Made by a program: the position numbers and the translations under genes. DNA of 41,410 nucleotides from Phoronis australis (lineage: Eukaryota; Phoronida; Phoronidae): positions 37,791 to 79,200 of the forward strand of contig NMRA01000447.1 in NCBI GenBank assembly GCA_002633005.1, in the 5' to 3' direction. Under the pieces are notes generated by a model, which was not told where the DNA came from, searched no databases, and was given only the letters and a program-made list of their open reading frames with translations. Positions 1 to 9,868 of the stretch are shown here, piece by piece (position 1 is the stretch's first letter; the number at the start of each line of letters is the position of its first letter).

Positions 1-1744
1 TATGATTCAAGGGTGGGACTAGAACATTTTTCTTCCGAACATTGCTAATGGGCCCCTTAAAGAACCACCAGTTTTGTGATGAAGATAATTGTTTTTGGTT
101 TTATGATATGGGTTAGGTATCGTAGCCACTAGTGTAGATCTTTTCAGTATAGTTACCAAGTGGTATCAGATACCCATTTTCTCCACCGATAGTGCCTACC
201 AGTGTGCAGCGGCATACATGTACCTCTGACAAAGTTCTAGGAAGAGGGCAACGCGCCGGGATCAGGAGGCGGTGACGACTGGGCAAGAGGGGCACTTTTT
301 GTGGCAGCATCAATGTCTGTCCGATCAAAATGACTCAAATTTTCGAGGCACCTCATCATATTTATCGGGGTTTGCCGTACAGAAAGAAGTGAGTCCTAAA
401 ATAGACATTAGTTTAAGAGACTTCGGAGTCGTGCTGAAAAACAAACTTGACCTATTGGACCCCAACCCGGCCGGTTTGGATTTAATAGTCTTAGACCGGC
501 AAGCCATCTAGCTGCGATGCCGGTACCGACTTATATTTACACGTACGAGGTGAGCCCCTGGGGGAAATTACGATTCATCTTGTCAGAGTCAGCCAGTGGG
601 AAAGAAACGATCTGTGTTGGGAGCCGATCAGTTCTATGAGAATCGTAGACTGCCTTCAGAATGTTTGCGCTATATGTATATTCCATTTGCAAAGATTTAA
701 ATTTTAATGCTTATTACAATAAAATGTAATCTCGTATCGCCCCTCGAGGGATTTTTGTTACTTTTTCCAACAGCAAGACATTCAGTTACCCGGAAATTTA
801 GGTACAAATTTGTCACTATATCACTGGATTGCCTGGCTGGATGGCACACTTGTGAACATCTCATGTCACAATAGGTTACCTGCACTCTCGTAATTGGTGT
901 TTGATATAACTCCTAAAACTAAATAATCAAAGTTACTCACCCAAGCAAAATATCTCTCTCACTTTACCTTTGGGCAAATCCAGAAGCATATCATTCGTGG
1001 TAAATTTAGGCCGATTTAGCTGACCAAAAAGCGAATTAGGCCTTTTAATCGGTTTCATCATATTCCTTTCCACGACTATAATTCCATATACGCATACCAG
1101 CAAGAACATTGAAATATCAGCGACTCTAAAAAACCTTTCAAAGTTATTGTAGCTGTTTCACCAAAATCGAAAATGGCGCCTCAGTGTGTGCAAAGCCTGG
1201 GACTTGAGTTGCCGGTTCATTTGGGAACCTGAGAAGTCAAGATAGAATTAGCTAGGTCTTTAATGTTTTTTTAAAAAACCTTAAGCTCTTCGGTTAAGAA
1301 TTCAACATTGCCGGCTATGCAGCGGCGACATGCCGCTTTAAGTTTTAATAAGTTTTAGCAAGACAAGTTAGGATTTGCTTGTCACTGCCGGAATTTTGTG
1401 CCCCAATCATCAGGTAGTTACTACATTGGCATTCCTGTGTCTACGGTAGAAATTAAATAACAACGCTTAGCAAGATATAGATATAGCGGCCTAACTCTTA
1501 AAAAAAAAAACAATCAACGGAACATTAATGCAAAGTCCCACTTCCTACTTTTACTTTACAGAGTAAATTTTAGGGTTTTGTGGATACTTGACTGAATACG
1601 TAAATTTGCCGGCAGGGTTTCACATGTATTCATAAGCATAAACTTACTGGCCCCGAGTTTGGCTAATATTCGAATTAAACAGAACTCAAATTTTAAAAAA
1701 TCTTGTCAATCACCATTTTCAAAGTTCCATGAGTAGAGATAATG
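1..1744. other. no recognisable gene
   Basis: AT-rich noncoding DNA. Short open frames exist (for example 272-511 on the plus strand) but show no family motif, splice signals or coding bias that I can recognise. A short A homopolymer lies near 1500-1510. Confidence 0.5.
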
Positions 1745-1840
1745 TCCAGGGGTGGATCCAGGATCTTGAGTTGGGGGGGGGGGGAGCCAGGGCAGAGTAT
1801 TTGCCAGCCCGTCAGATANTCATCAAGTTCTTATTGTCAT
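1745..1840 (-). mobile_element. fragment of a hAT-like MITE family (copy 1)
   Basis: The stretch begins CAGGGGTGGATCCAGGAT, runs into a G homopolymer of about 12, then carries 'gggcagagta' and 'cccgtcagat'. Read in reverse complement it matches the right half of the elements at 9706-9868 and 40885-40983. A CAGGGGCGGATCC-type terminus is typical of short non-autonomous hAT elements (family knowledge). The other end is not clear here, and an ambiguous base sits at 1819. It lies just left of the GPCR segmental duplication, as does the copy at 29850. Confidence 0.6.
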
Positions 1841-2307
1841 TTTGTAACGGGCCCATCTTTAAACCCGGTTTCCATGCCAACAATTTCTTAGAAAGGGCAC
1901 TGGCCGTCTGATTACCATAGGAGATAAGCTACTTTCGTGCACCATTCCAATGATGGTTTCTCTTGAAATAGTTATAGCCACGAATCTTGAAGTCATTGTA
2001 ATTCTAAAAGATTAAGTTAACATCGGTATTTTTTGGTCGCCACTAGTGTCTGCACTAGCTTTTCCTTTTTGTTTGCGTGCACTTGATTTTGATGGGAAGC
2101 CTACGCGTAACTACGTTTTGTGTACGCATATAGTTTTTCAGACTAAGTGAGCAAAGGATATCATTGAGAGCAAAACTAGTAGCATTGTTTACATTACTGT
2201 ATGTAGGCTACATGAAAATAAGCTTGTCTCTTGTTGAAAAAACAATACATTGATGACCTTGTGGTCAAATAGTTTATTTCAGCCGTGAAGTAGCTCACTA
2301 CCCCTGC

Positions 2308-3251
2308 ATGGCGCAAACGAACGAAACTGGCCAAGGACAGGCAGACTTTGGGAAAATGTGGATGTACTTCTTCCCGTTTCAGCTGATCATTACGATATCG
2401 GCTGTTGTAGGCAACATTTGCGTGATAACATTGGCTGCCCAAACTCTGCGAGGAAAATTCAAGTCCAGGCAAACTCAGAAAGCGTTCGTATAACAGTATC
2501 TGTATACGTCCTGATCTCGAATCTGGCAATTGCCGACCTGGCTACAGCCATCATGGGGATGCCTGTCTCCATCATTATAACTTTATCTCCTTTCCGAGAA
2601 TTACCCGCCTTCTTTTGCATCTGTAATATTATCGGAATCCAATGGTGCATGAGTGCGTCCGTTCTTACGTTGGCCTGTATTGGTTTGGAGAGATACATGG
2701 AGTTGTGTTGCAAACCACCAAAGAATCTTAACTTGAAATGGTCCATAATAGGCATATGGGTTAGTTCCGTGTTTTCTTTCATCGTTCCCATACTTCGTTG
2801 GAAGGATCGCGAAGTCAATCCGTACGTGGCACTTTGCACTGTGAATTACCCACCAGAGTTGATCTGGATGCAGATTACTGACAATATACTATGTGGTCTA
2901 TATTACGTAGCTGCTCTCACCGTCATTTGTTTTTGCTACGTTGCGATTTTCAAAACTGTCCGACGAACAATTTGTCTCAGCACAAAATTTGGATTCAGGT
3001 CAAAAGTTAAAGCTTGTCACTTCCAGAGAAAAGTGAACCTCATGTTATCATCTTGTGTCATTGCGTTCGTTGTTTGTTGGACGCCGATAGTAACGTACAT
3101 GTGCGTGATGTCCAGTCCACAGATACGAATACCAGACGTTCCGAGAGCAATCAGTCTACTCGTAACCTGGATGACATTTCTCAACGGTGCTGCCAATCCA
3201 ATTATCTACTGCCTTTTTGCAAGCAATTCCGACAAGGATTTCTTTCAATAA
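2308..3251 (+). pseudogene. class A (rhodopsin-like) orphan GPCR, one frameshift
   Basis: Intronless seven-helix receptor. The ATG at 2308 opens a frame encoding an extracellular N terminus (MAQTNETGQGQ) and TM1 with the conserved GN (VVGNICVIT). That frame stops at 2491-2493. TM2 to TM7 continue in another frame to the stop at 3249-3251. Visible class A landmarks: TM2 NLAIADL with the conserved Asp; a Cys before TM3; ERY in place of DRY at the end of TM3 (GLERYMEL); CWTP in TM6; NPIIY in TM7, followed by a short tail. The second copy at 30276 preserves the TM1 start. The frame change lies between about 2467 and 2493 (intracellular loop 1) and looks like one lost base. A sequencing error or a non-canonical intron is possible, in which case the gene could be functional. 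Ligand unknown; the loop pattern recalls melatonin-like or Tre1-type receptors only loosely. Confidence 0.82.
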
Positions 3252-3759
3252 TGACATGTGCAAAATGTAGAACTGAGAAAGTGTACGAAAAACCCTAGTT
3301 CAGTCTACAACAGTGACGCCATGTAGAGGATTCAGTGGATTATCCACAATTGACGTGTCGTAATCTGGCCAAAGAACAGCCCACCTTAGACTACCTGTGT
3401 TTAAAAGGCAGAGACCAGTAGCATTAAACAGCCTCAAACGGGGATTCAATCATGTTCCCTAAATTTTTAGGGCATTTGTGCAAAAACTCATTGTCTTCTA
3501 ATGTGCTATCTTCATTTTTTTTAGCTTTGATACGTATCCAGATTAAATTCAATGTTGAATTCTACAGAAATTAAATAATGTCACTGTCATGCTACGCCCC
3601 TAATTTAAAGACCAATCCCGTTTACTTTCGTTGAAGTAAGCGTGCAGTTTTAAAATATATTATTAGAAAGAGGACCTAATAACGAAGATAAACAGATGCA
3701 AAATTACACTACTAGTGAACAGATAGACAAGTTCATCCAGCACTATAAATGTCCAGAAA

Positions 3760-4152
3760 GTTTAACTGGACACATGCCAAAAAACAGGATCGATAACAGT
3801 AAAAAAATGGCAACTAGCCAGTGCAAAATACGTCATATCCTTCCGAAAAAGGAAACGTTTCATCGTTTCTTTAATAGAAAGCTATTAACCATATTGCATA
3901 AAAATCCATTCAGGAACCCCCCCTCCCCCCAAAAAAAACAGAAAAAAATTGCCACCAGAGAGTACAGCGTTCGTTGTATCCGTCAGAGAGTCATGTAGTC
4001 TGTTGTCAACTTCATATAAATACTCTTGCTAAATTTAATAACGATCCTGCAGTGGGTTTAGGAGATACAGCTATGGGCGCAAAAACTGCCACTAGGTGGC
4101 GCCAGAGTAGTCGAAGTTATCAGAAAATCATTGTCAACTGTTTTCTTCACAT
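3760..4152 (+). repeat. 137 bp-class tandem repeat array, monomers A-B-C (locus 1)
   Basis: Three consecutive monomers have CTCF-like cores at 3810 (gcaactagccagtgc, degenerate), 3951 (gccaccagagagtac) and 4088 (gccactaggtggcgccag). Spacings are 141 and 137 bases. Shared monomer text includes 'ttaataacgatcctgcagtg', 'ggagatacagctatgggcg' and 'aaaatccattcagga'. The same A-B-C order is found at 31867-32143 and, inverted, at 19330-19860. An A monomer leader has been lost here by a TTAA-to-TTAA deletion (see 31560-31823). Confidence 0.8.
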
Positions 4153-4159
4153 TAAGAAC

Positions 4160-5226
4160 AATTAGCGACTCGAATCTTAGACTGTAGGTGTCACTCGTGT
4201 GATAGAGGACCAGCCAATGAGATAAATAGCTAGAGTTGACGTCCGTGGTTTTCGTTGAGCGGAGTGGTCCACCATCTTGTTGATGAACCACGTTAGTAGA
4301 GATGCGTGTGTACTGTGAAGTACCTTGGAACCAAAGCACGGAATTTCTAGTAAATAGTCATAGCTTTAATGTTAGGATCATCAAGTGCAAACTAGGATTT
4401 TTAGAAAATCATCCAAGAAATTCATTACATACTTATCACTTATGTTTAGTCATAGCAGAAGACATCAAAAATAATGTTTGATTGCCATTATAAAGATTAG
4501 ACCCAGAATAAATGATATAATTTTTTGGTCTTTCGAGATTTAAAAATTGAAACTGAAATAAAATGACCTTGTGGGTGAGAATCCGATCGTAGAAACAATA
4601 TTGTTGAACTTCATTTGGTCCCAAGAACACCCACTTAAGTCGATGTTTCATGGTCTTATACTTTCCTTCTTAGTCCGATATATATTTAAGGGTTTAGTGA
4701 CCAAGATATCTGTTGCTTACTAGCAACGAAGAAACACAAAAAGTGACTACAAGATTAATAGTTGTAAATTTTTACTGAGTGGACACCAATTCGAAGATTT
4801 ATTAATATACTGTAGCCAGATTATAAGGAATAGGGCATGATCGGAGGAAATGATACCCCAAGAATAATTCACCCCACAATGTTATATCGGGACGGTAGAT
4901 ATTTTGTTTCTGTGTGAACATTTTTGTTGCCCTTCTCGTTCTGGATGGCCAATCAGATGAAAGTGTGCTTGTTATTGACAGAAAAAAATCAGCGATTCCG
5001 TACATCATGGTCTGATTAAAGGGGTATAACATTGAATGGTGTAAAATTAATATTGGTAAAAATTAATAAGCGAACGCCTTTTTAAAACTCACATTCCGCG
5101 GCGTGTTGTTTTACAACAGAGTCTATGACGCAACTGTTTGAACTGTGAGACTATGTCGTTTCAAAGTGTACAAATTACCAGTTCACCACGCTAAGATGAT
5201 TTAGGTACTAGGACACGTAATACTAG
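4160..5226. other. no recognisable gene
   Basis: AT-rich noncoding DNA after the end of the GPCR duplication. The short open frames on the minus strand (4436-4651, 4802-5032) have no recognisable motif and no supporting splice structure. Confidence 0.45.
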
Positions 5227-5310
5227 TTATACCACAATTTTAGCGTCGAATGGAAAATACAACCGTGAATTTGTTATCTCACGAATACTGAGACAACATT
5301 TTGGCGGGAA

Positions 5311-5390
5311 ACCGAGGCCGGTTTCGAACACGGGCCTCTATAGTTACAAGTCGCCGACTACCACTACACCACTCAGCGGCTGAAGTCATC
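5311..5390 (-). repeat. tRNA-derived SINE-like head (Pol III A and B boxes)
   Basis: On the minus strand an A box TGGTGTAGTGG (plus 5361-5371) is followed 31 bases later by a B box GTTCGAAACC (plus 5320-5329). This is the spacing found in tRNA genes. The stretch between them does not fold into a clean anticodon arm and no proper acceptor stem is visible, so this is a tRNA-derived repeat or relic rather than a working tRNA. Confidence 0.6.
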
Positions 5391-5975
5391 GAACGTAAAA
5401 ATAGAATACTAAATGAGTACGCGCAACAATCGCATGTTCAGCAAAGGGCATTGTACCGACATTTATACGCTATGAAAATAAGACGTATAATTTCCATAAA
5501 AGCGAAATTTTAATTCAGTGAAATTTTTCTCTCGTGTTCTCTCACTTGTAAATCACCGATCTCTAATTTGAATGGGGGTATCGTGTCGTCGGGATCCTTT
5601 GATTTGAGCATTATACATGTACTCAGTTACTAGTGGTAATCTACTTTAGCAGAAGATATTTTACCGGTCGAAGCTTAGCGTGATAAAATGTGAAGTAAGC
5701 TATAATAGTTGCTAAACCTTAATTTATAGATTCACTATATTTCTATTTTGTTTAAATTTCCAATTGGTTTTGAGTATATATAAAAGCATTATTTGACAAA
5801 AATAGCTCTGCTTTTCTTAAAAGGTCACGACCTCCGACCCCGGGCCTCTGACATAGAAAGTAGTTAAAAAACCGAGGAGAGTCAAGAAATGTAGATCGAT
5901 TCATTGCAATGTTTCTCGTTTAGTATGTGGTATAAATAGATTATTACATGTTCTCAGTCGTTATCCCCCTTATCT

Positions 5976-6059
5976 AGAGCCCTCGTGGATTTTGTAGAAT
6001 TATCACCCTCAGGGCTAACGCCACTCGGGCGATAAATCTCCAAAATCCACTCGGGCTCT
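5976..6059. repeat. 84 bp imperfect hairpin
   Basis: Left arm AGAGCCCTCGTGGATTTTG and right arm CAAAATCCACTCGGGCTCT are near-perfect reverse complements. Between them lie inner complementary segments (ttatcaccc and gggcgataa). The same structure recurs at 6854-6937 in the second tandem unit. It resembles a palindromic MITE. Confidence 0.75.
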
Positions 6060-6100
6060 TGATAACGGCGGACAATGACTTCGCCATGTAATAATCTATA

Positions 6101-6955
6101 TTTATACCACAATATTAGCGTCGAATGGAAAATACAACTGTGTAATAACCCATTCAGTTATCTCACTAGTACTGAGATAACATTTTGTCGGGAAACCGAG
6201 GCCGGTTTCAAACCCGGGCCTCAGGAGTTTCGAGTCGCCGACTTTACCACTACACCACTCAGCAGCTGACGTCATCGAACGTGAAAATAGAACACTTAAA
6301 TGAGTACGCGCAACAATCGCATGTTCAGCAAAGGGCATTGTACCGACATTTATACGCTATGAAAACTAAGACGCATAATTTCCATAAAAACGATATTTTA
6401 ATTCAGTTAAAATTTGATCTCGTGTTCTCTCACTTGTAAATCACCGATTTCTAATTTGAATGCGGGTATCGTCTCGCCGGGATACCTTTGACTTGAGCAT
6501 TATACCCAGTTACTAGTGGTAACCTACTTTAGCAGACGATATTTTCCCGGTCGAAGCATAGCGTGATAAAATGTGTAGTAAGCTATAATAGTTAATAAAC
6601 CTTAATTTATAGATTCACTTTATTTCTATTTTGTTTAAATTTCCAATTGCTTTTGAGTAAAAGCGTTATTTATTTGCCATAGCTCGGCTTTTCTTAAAAG
6701 GTCACGACCTCCGACCCTGGACCTCTGTCACAGAAATGTAGTTACAAATCCGAAACGAGACGAGAAAGGTTGGTCGATTCATTGCAATGTTTCTCGTTCA
6801 GTATGTGGTATAAATAGATTACTACATGTTCTCAGCCGTTATCCCCCTTATCTAGAGCCCTCGTGGATTTTGTAGAATTATCACCCCCGGGGCTAACGCC
6901 CCTCGGGCGATAAATCTCCAAAATCCACTCGGGCTCTTCGCCATGTAATAATCTA
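6101..6955. repeat. 875 bp tandem unit, copy 2
   Basis: Second copy of the unit at 5227-6100. It lacks about 19 bases (gataacggcggacaatgac) after the hairpin that are present in copy 1. Its tRNA-like head keeps the A box (plus 6247-6257), but the B box (plus 6204-6213) has decayed to GTTTGAAACC. The hairpin is at 6854-6937. Confidence 0.8.
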
Positions 6956-7540
6956 CACATAGTTAAAGAAAAGTAGCTTATCACTGAAGTAATTTCCTTG
7001 AGACATCTCAGCACCCCTTACATGCGTTTTATTTTTTGAAAAAAAACGTCTGCATATTGATGTAATTATTATTCCTTAGTATGACCTGAAGTAGACAATT
7101 CCAATCACCTTTCGAGAAATTGGGCCTGTGCAAATGCATATTTCGACCTCCTGCTTCGGCCTCCTAAGCAGTGGTGTTGACAGGAACACGCGGCTAACCG
7201 CCGCATATGTGGGTGTCTTACCAACCAGTACATGGTACTTTTGGTGCCGTGCGTTCTTCTTGTTTCGTTGAAATATTTAATGTTAACATATCAGTTTCTA
7301 TAGCTTTATCGTTTTGCAAAATTTTGCTCCCAACTTTTATTCAAACTAGTCTATGACCTCAATTCCCAATATGCACATGTACACAAACATGTACAGTTCC
7401 ATAGGTCAATTGTTGCATACAATGACACGACTTCACATGCACGCATACCGCTGTTTGTATGATCATCGATTTCCATGGGTTTCTATTTATTTTTTCTACT
7501 TAGCGTTCAAATGTTTCACACGAACGCATTCCTCCGGAGT
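6956..7540. other. no recognisable gene
   Basis: Noncoding DNA between the tandem duplication and the next inverted-repeat element. Short frames here show no motif. Confidence 0.4.
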
Positions 7541-7981
7541 CAAGTGTGTAAACGGAACTGACACGGAGCAAATTGACACCGCGGTGACAACTTTTGCCAC
7601 CCGTTTGTGAGGTGGGGCAATTTGCGCTCGAACATATTGCTCCGTGTCAATTATATGTCTAAATGGGAAACTGGGGCAAGGCGGAAAGGATCATCTCTAC
7701 TGCGCTTGTGCAAAGTCCTACATACGGGCTCGCTGTCTCTGCAACTCCCGCTATTTGTTAACATGTGCATGTGCATTCCACTCTCCAGCGTACAACTTCC
7801 GTATTGCCACAGGTAATGAAATTGCGTGTGTAAACGGCCACTTGACAGTGATCCTAGTCAAGTTGCTCCGTGTCAGTTGCGCTGGATCAAAAATTGATGT
7901 CTAAACGGAACTGTTGAGTGGCAAAATTTGTCACCGCGGTGTCAATTTGCTCCAGTTCAGTCCCGTTTACACACATACTTG
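7541..7981. mobile_element. 441 bp inverted-repeat element (MITE) with CCGCGG palindromes
   Basis: The first 63 or so bases (CAAGTGTGTAAACGGAACTG onward) recur in reverse complement at 7919-7981. Differences are few. Both arms contain the self-complementary segment TTGACACCGCGGTGACAA. Inside, 'ttgctccgtgtca' and 'gtctaaacgg' are repeated in both orientations, so the whole element folds on itself. No transposase frame is present, so it would be non-autonomous. A clear target-site duplication is not visible, and the superfamily is not assigned. Confidence 0.75.
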
Positions 7982-9705
7982 CGCTGGAACAACCAGTCGG
8001 GCCGTTTAGCTGATCCGTCACACCGTGAATAATATATGTACATGATGGCTTTTGAAGGGAGCTTCATGATGAAAGAAAATACACTTTAATAGTGATTAAA
8101 ACACACATTTTCATTCCCATTCGATTATAAGTGGGTGTTAGTTTACGTGTTTTACCCATTTTCAATGAAACAGTAATTTTATTGCACGTCGAACGTCATT
8201 AAGGTATGACTTTACCAGTGTTTACATGGCTCGGACTCCACCGCTAAATTCGTGTTGCTTATTCGCCGCTTGGAGCGCTAGGTTTTTGACCGAAATCCAT
8301 TGCGGCGAATGGCAAGATGGCACAATAAACACTCTTATTATACTACAATCCTTGGTCATACCAGCATGCGCTTCTCTCTTGTCTGAGGATTTACTTTTAA
8401 CTCGGTGTTAAAATCACATCGTGAGCAGATCTTCAACTTTAATTGGCTTTAGATATCAGGCAATAAACACACAGAATTTGATTTCTGCCTTTATACAGAA
8501 AATATGGGTAGGGAGAACATCGACAACGGGAACCTAAGGCCGGTGGGACGTCAAGACGGGCAACAGCCAACATAGGGACGTAGGAAAGACGGACCATCGG
8601 TTGAGAAACGTAGGGAGGTCGAATATAGGGACCGGGGCACAGTGGTACGGAACGCTAAAATCCGAGGTCTCGTATTCTTTACTAGTTGATAGGATCCTGT
8701 TTCCGCTACCCGCCAGCAAAAGCATCGAAAGCACTGTCGACTCCTGAAATGCTTCAGGGTTTATTGAGGTTGGCCAACATTATAACTGTGAATACCAAAA
8801 TGGCTCAAGAAGGGATTGTGTGTCACATGAGTAAGTCACGGAAATATGCAGTCCAATTACTACAAGCAGGAATAGTATTCTTCATACGGAATATACGAAT
8901 ACCAATTTGATGAGAGTAAAAGACCTACTTCAAGTTTCATTTTTAGCTGTAGCGGGGATGTTATAATGTATCGTTGTGTTTATAGGTGCCGTGAGTGGCC
9001 GGAAGGTGTCGACCTAACGGATATTAGATGCTCAGTTGTTTTGTTTTGAAGTTCCGAGTATTGAAACAGAAAATCTTAAGAAGCGGGAGAAAAAGAAGAA
9101 TTGAATAGTTTAAAAATACATTCGAATTTATTATTGTCGTCATAAATCACAATCAGTGATGACGGAAAAGAATGTACAGAAAATTGAACAATTTCGTAAA
9201 AACCATGCAGGGAACTTAGTAGGCTACCATAGTCCCTCATTGTGGTTGGGAACTTGAGGCTGGAGCGGGTTTCAAACCCCAGACAGCCCGCCAAAACTTC
9301 TAGTGCGCGGTTTTTTATATACCAAGAGAATGCGCGTGAGACCGACTCTAATTAAATAATTAAAACATGGGTGACATAATAGAACACCCCTACACGTTGG
9401 GTCAACTAAAGAAGTGGCGCGCGGAAACTGTAACTCTATAATTCACAAATGGAGGGCGCGCCTGTCACTTAGTCAACTAAAGAGTTCAAATTACAGCTTT
9501 AAACTAAAACTGTAGATGTCACCTTTTGAAGTTCATTGATATTAGATTTAAACCGTGCGATTTCATAACAAATGGTCAGTGCGTTAACTGAATTCAAGTA
9601 GATTGCCACCACCAGTGAAATTATAAACTGAGATAAACATGTTTACAGTTTTGCAGTTCGCTCCCGTGTAACTTCATTTTGGTCGCCGTTCGTTGCAAAA
9701 TAGAT
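7982..9705. other. no recognisable gene; imperfect GGGACGT-rich stretch at 8520-8690
   Basis: Noncoding. Between 8520 and 8690 the plus strand is purine-rich with recurring 'gggac' and 'gacgg' words, like a decayed minisatellite. That explains the odd Pro/Phe-rich minus frame at 8534-8734. 9240-9290 has a weak tRNA B-box-like string without an A box. Confidence 0.4.
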
Positions 9706-9868
9706 CAGTGGCGGACTTAGAGGGGGGCCAAGGGTGTCATGGCCCCCCTAAAATTCTCCCAGATTCCATTTGGCAGTTCAGGGGCGCGAATGTCTGACGG
9801 GCAAAATCCTGGCTAATACTCTGCCCTGCTCCCTCCCCCTCTAACTCAAAATCCTGGATCCGCCCGTG
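9706..9868 (+). mobile_element. hAT-like MITE, 163 bp (copy 2)
   Basis: Left end CAGTGGCGGACTTAGAGGGG and right end (read inverted) CACGGGCGGATCCAGG share the C-A-N-G-G-G-C-G-G-A terminus. The interior carries 'attctcccagattccat', 'cctggctaatactctgccct' and 'ctaactcaaaatcctggatc', all shared with copies at 40885-40983 and, inverted, 1745 and 29850. The eight flanking bases on the two sides do not match, so the target duplication has decayed. Confidence 0.7.

Larger units (their letters stand above)
2046..4152 (+). repeat. segmental duplication, copy 1 (pairs with 30014-32213)
   Basis: From 'agtgtctgcactagc' (2046) to 'gttttcttcacat' (about 4152) the sequence aligns base for base, with few differences, to 30014-32213 in the same orientation about 28 kb away. 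The shared block covers a leader, a GPCR-derived reading frame, about 500 bases of trailing DNA and the first A-B-C units of a 137 bp-class tandem repeat. Main differences: copy 2 lacks 167 bases of the receptor, and copy 1 lacks 260 bases between two TTAA sites at 3772-3775. Homology ends inside the repeat array. Confidence 0.88.
5227..6100. repeat. 875 bp tandem unit, copy 1 (tRNA-like head plus hairpin)
   Basis: Starts at 'ttataccacaattttagcg' and aligns throughout to 6101-6955 at an offset of about 874-878 bases. Substitutions and small indels are scattered, so the duplication is not recent. Each unit contains a minus-strand tRNA-like segment, a roughly 500 bp AT-rich middle and an 84 bp hairpin. 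The unit may be a composite SINE-like or non-autonomous element, or just a local duplication that carried older repeats along. Confidence 0.8.

Noticed and set aside
2194-2839. Minus-strand open frames over the GPCR
   Set aside because: Antisense shadows of the receptor frame; no motif of their own.
8534-8734. Minus-strand 66-codon frame
   Set aside because: Lies on a purine-rich degenerate minisatellite; no family motif.
9240-9300. tRNA gene or SINE on the minus strand
   Set aside because: A B-box-like string (GGTTTGAAACC) is present, but there is no A box at the right distance.
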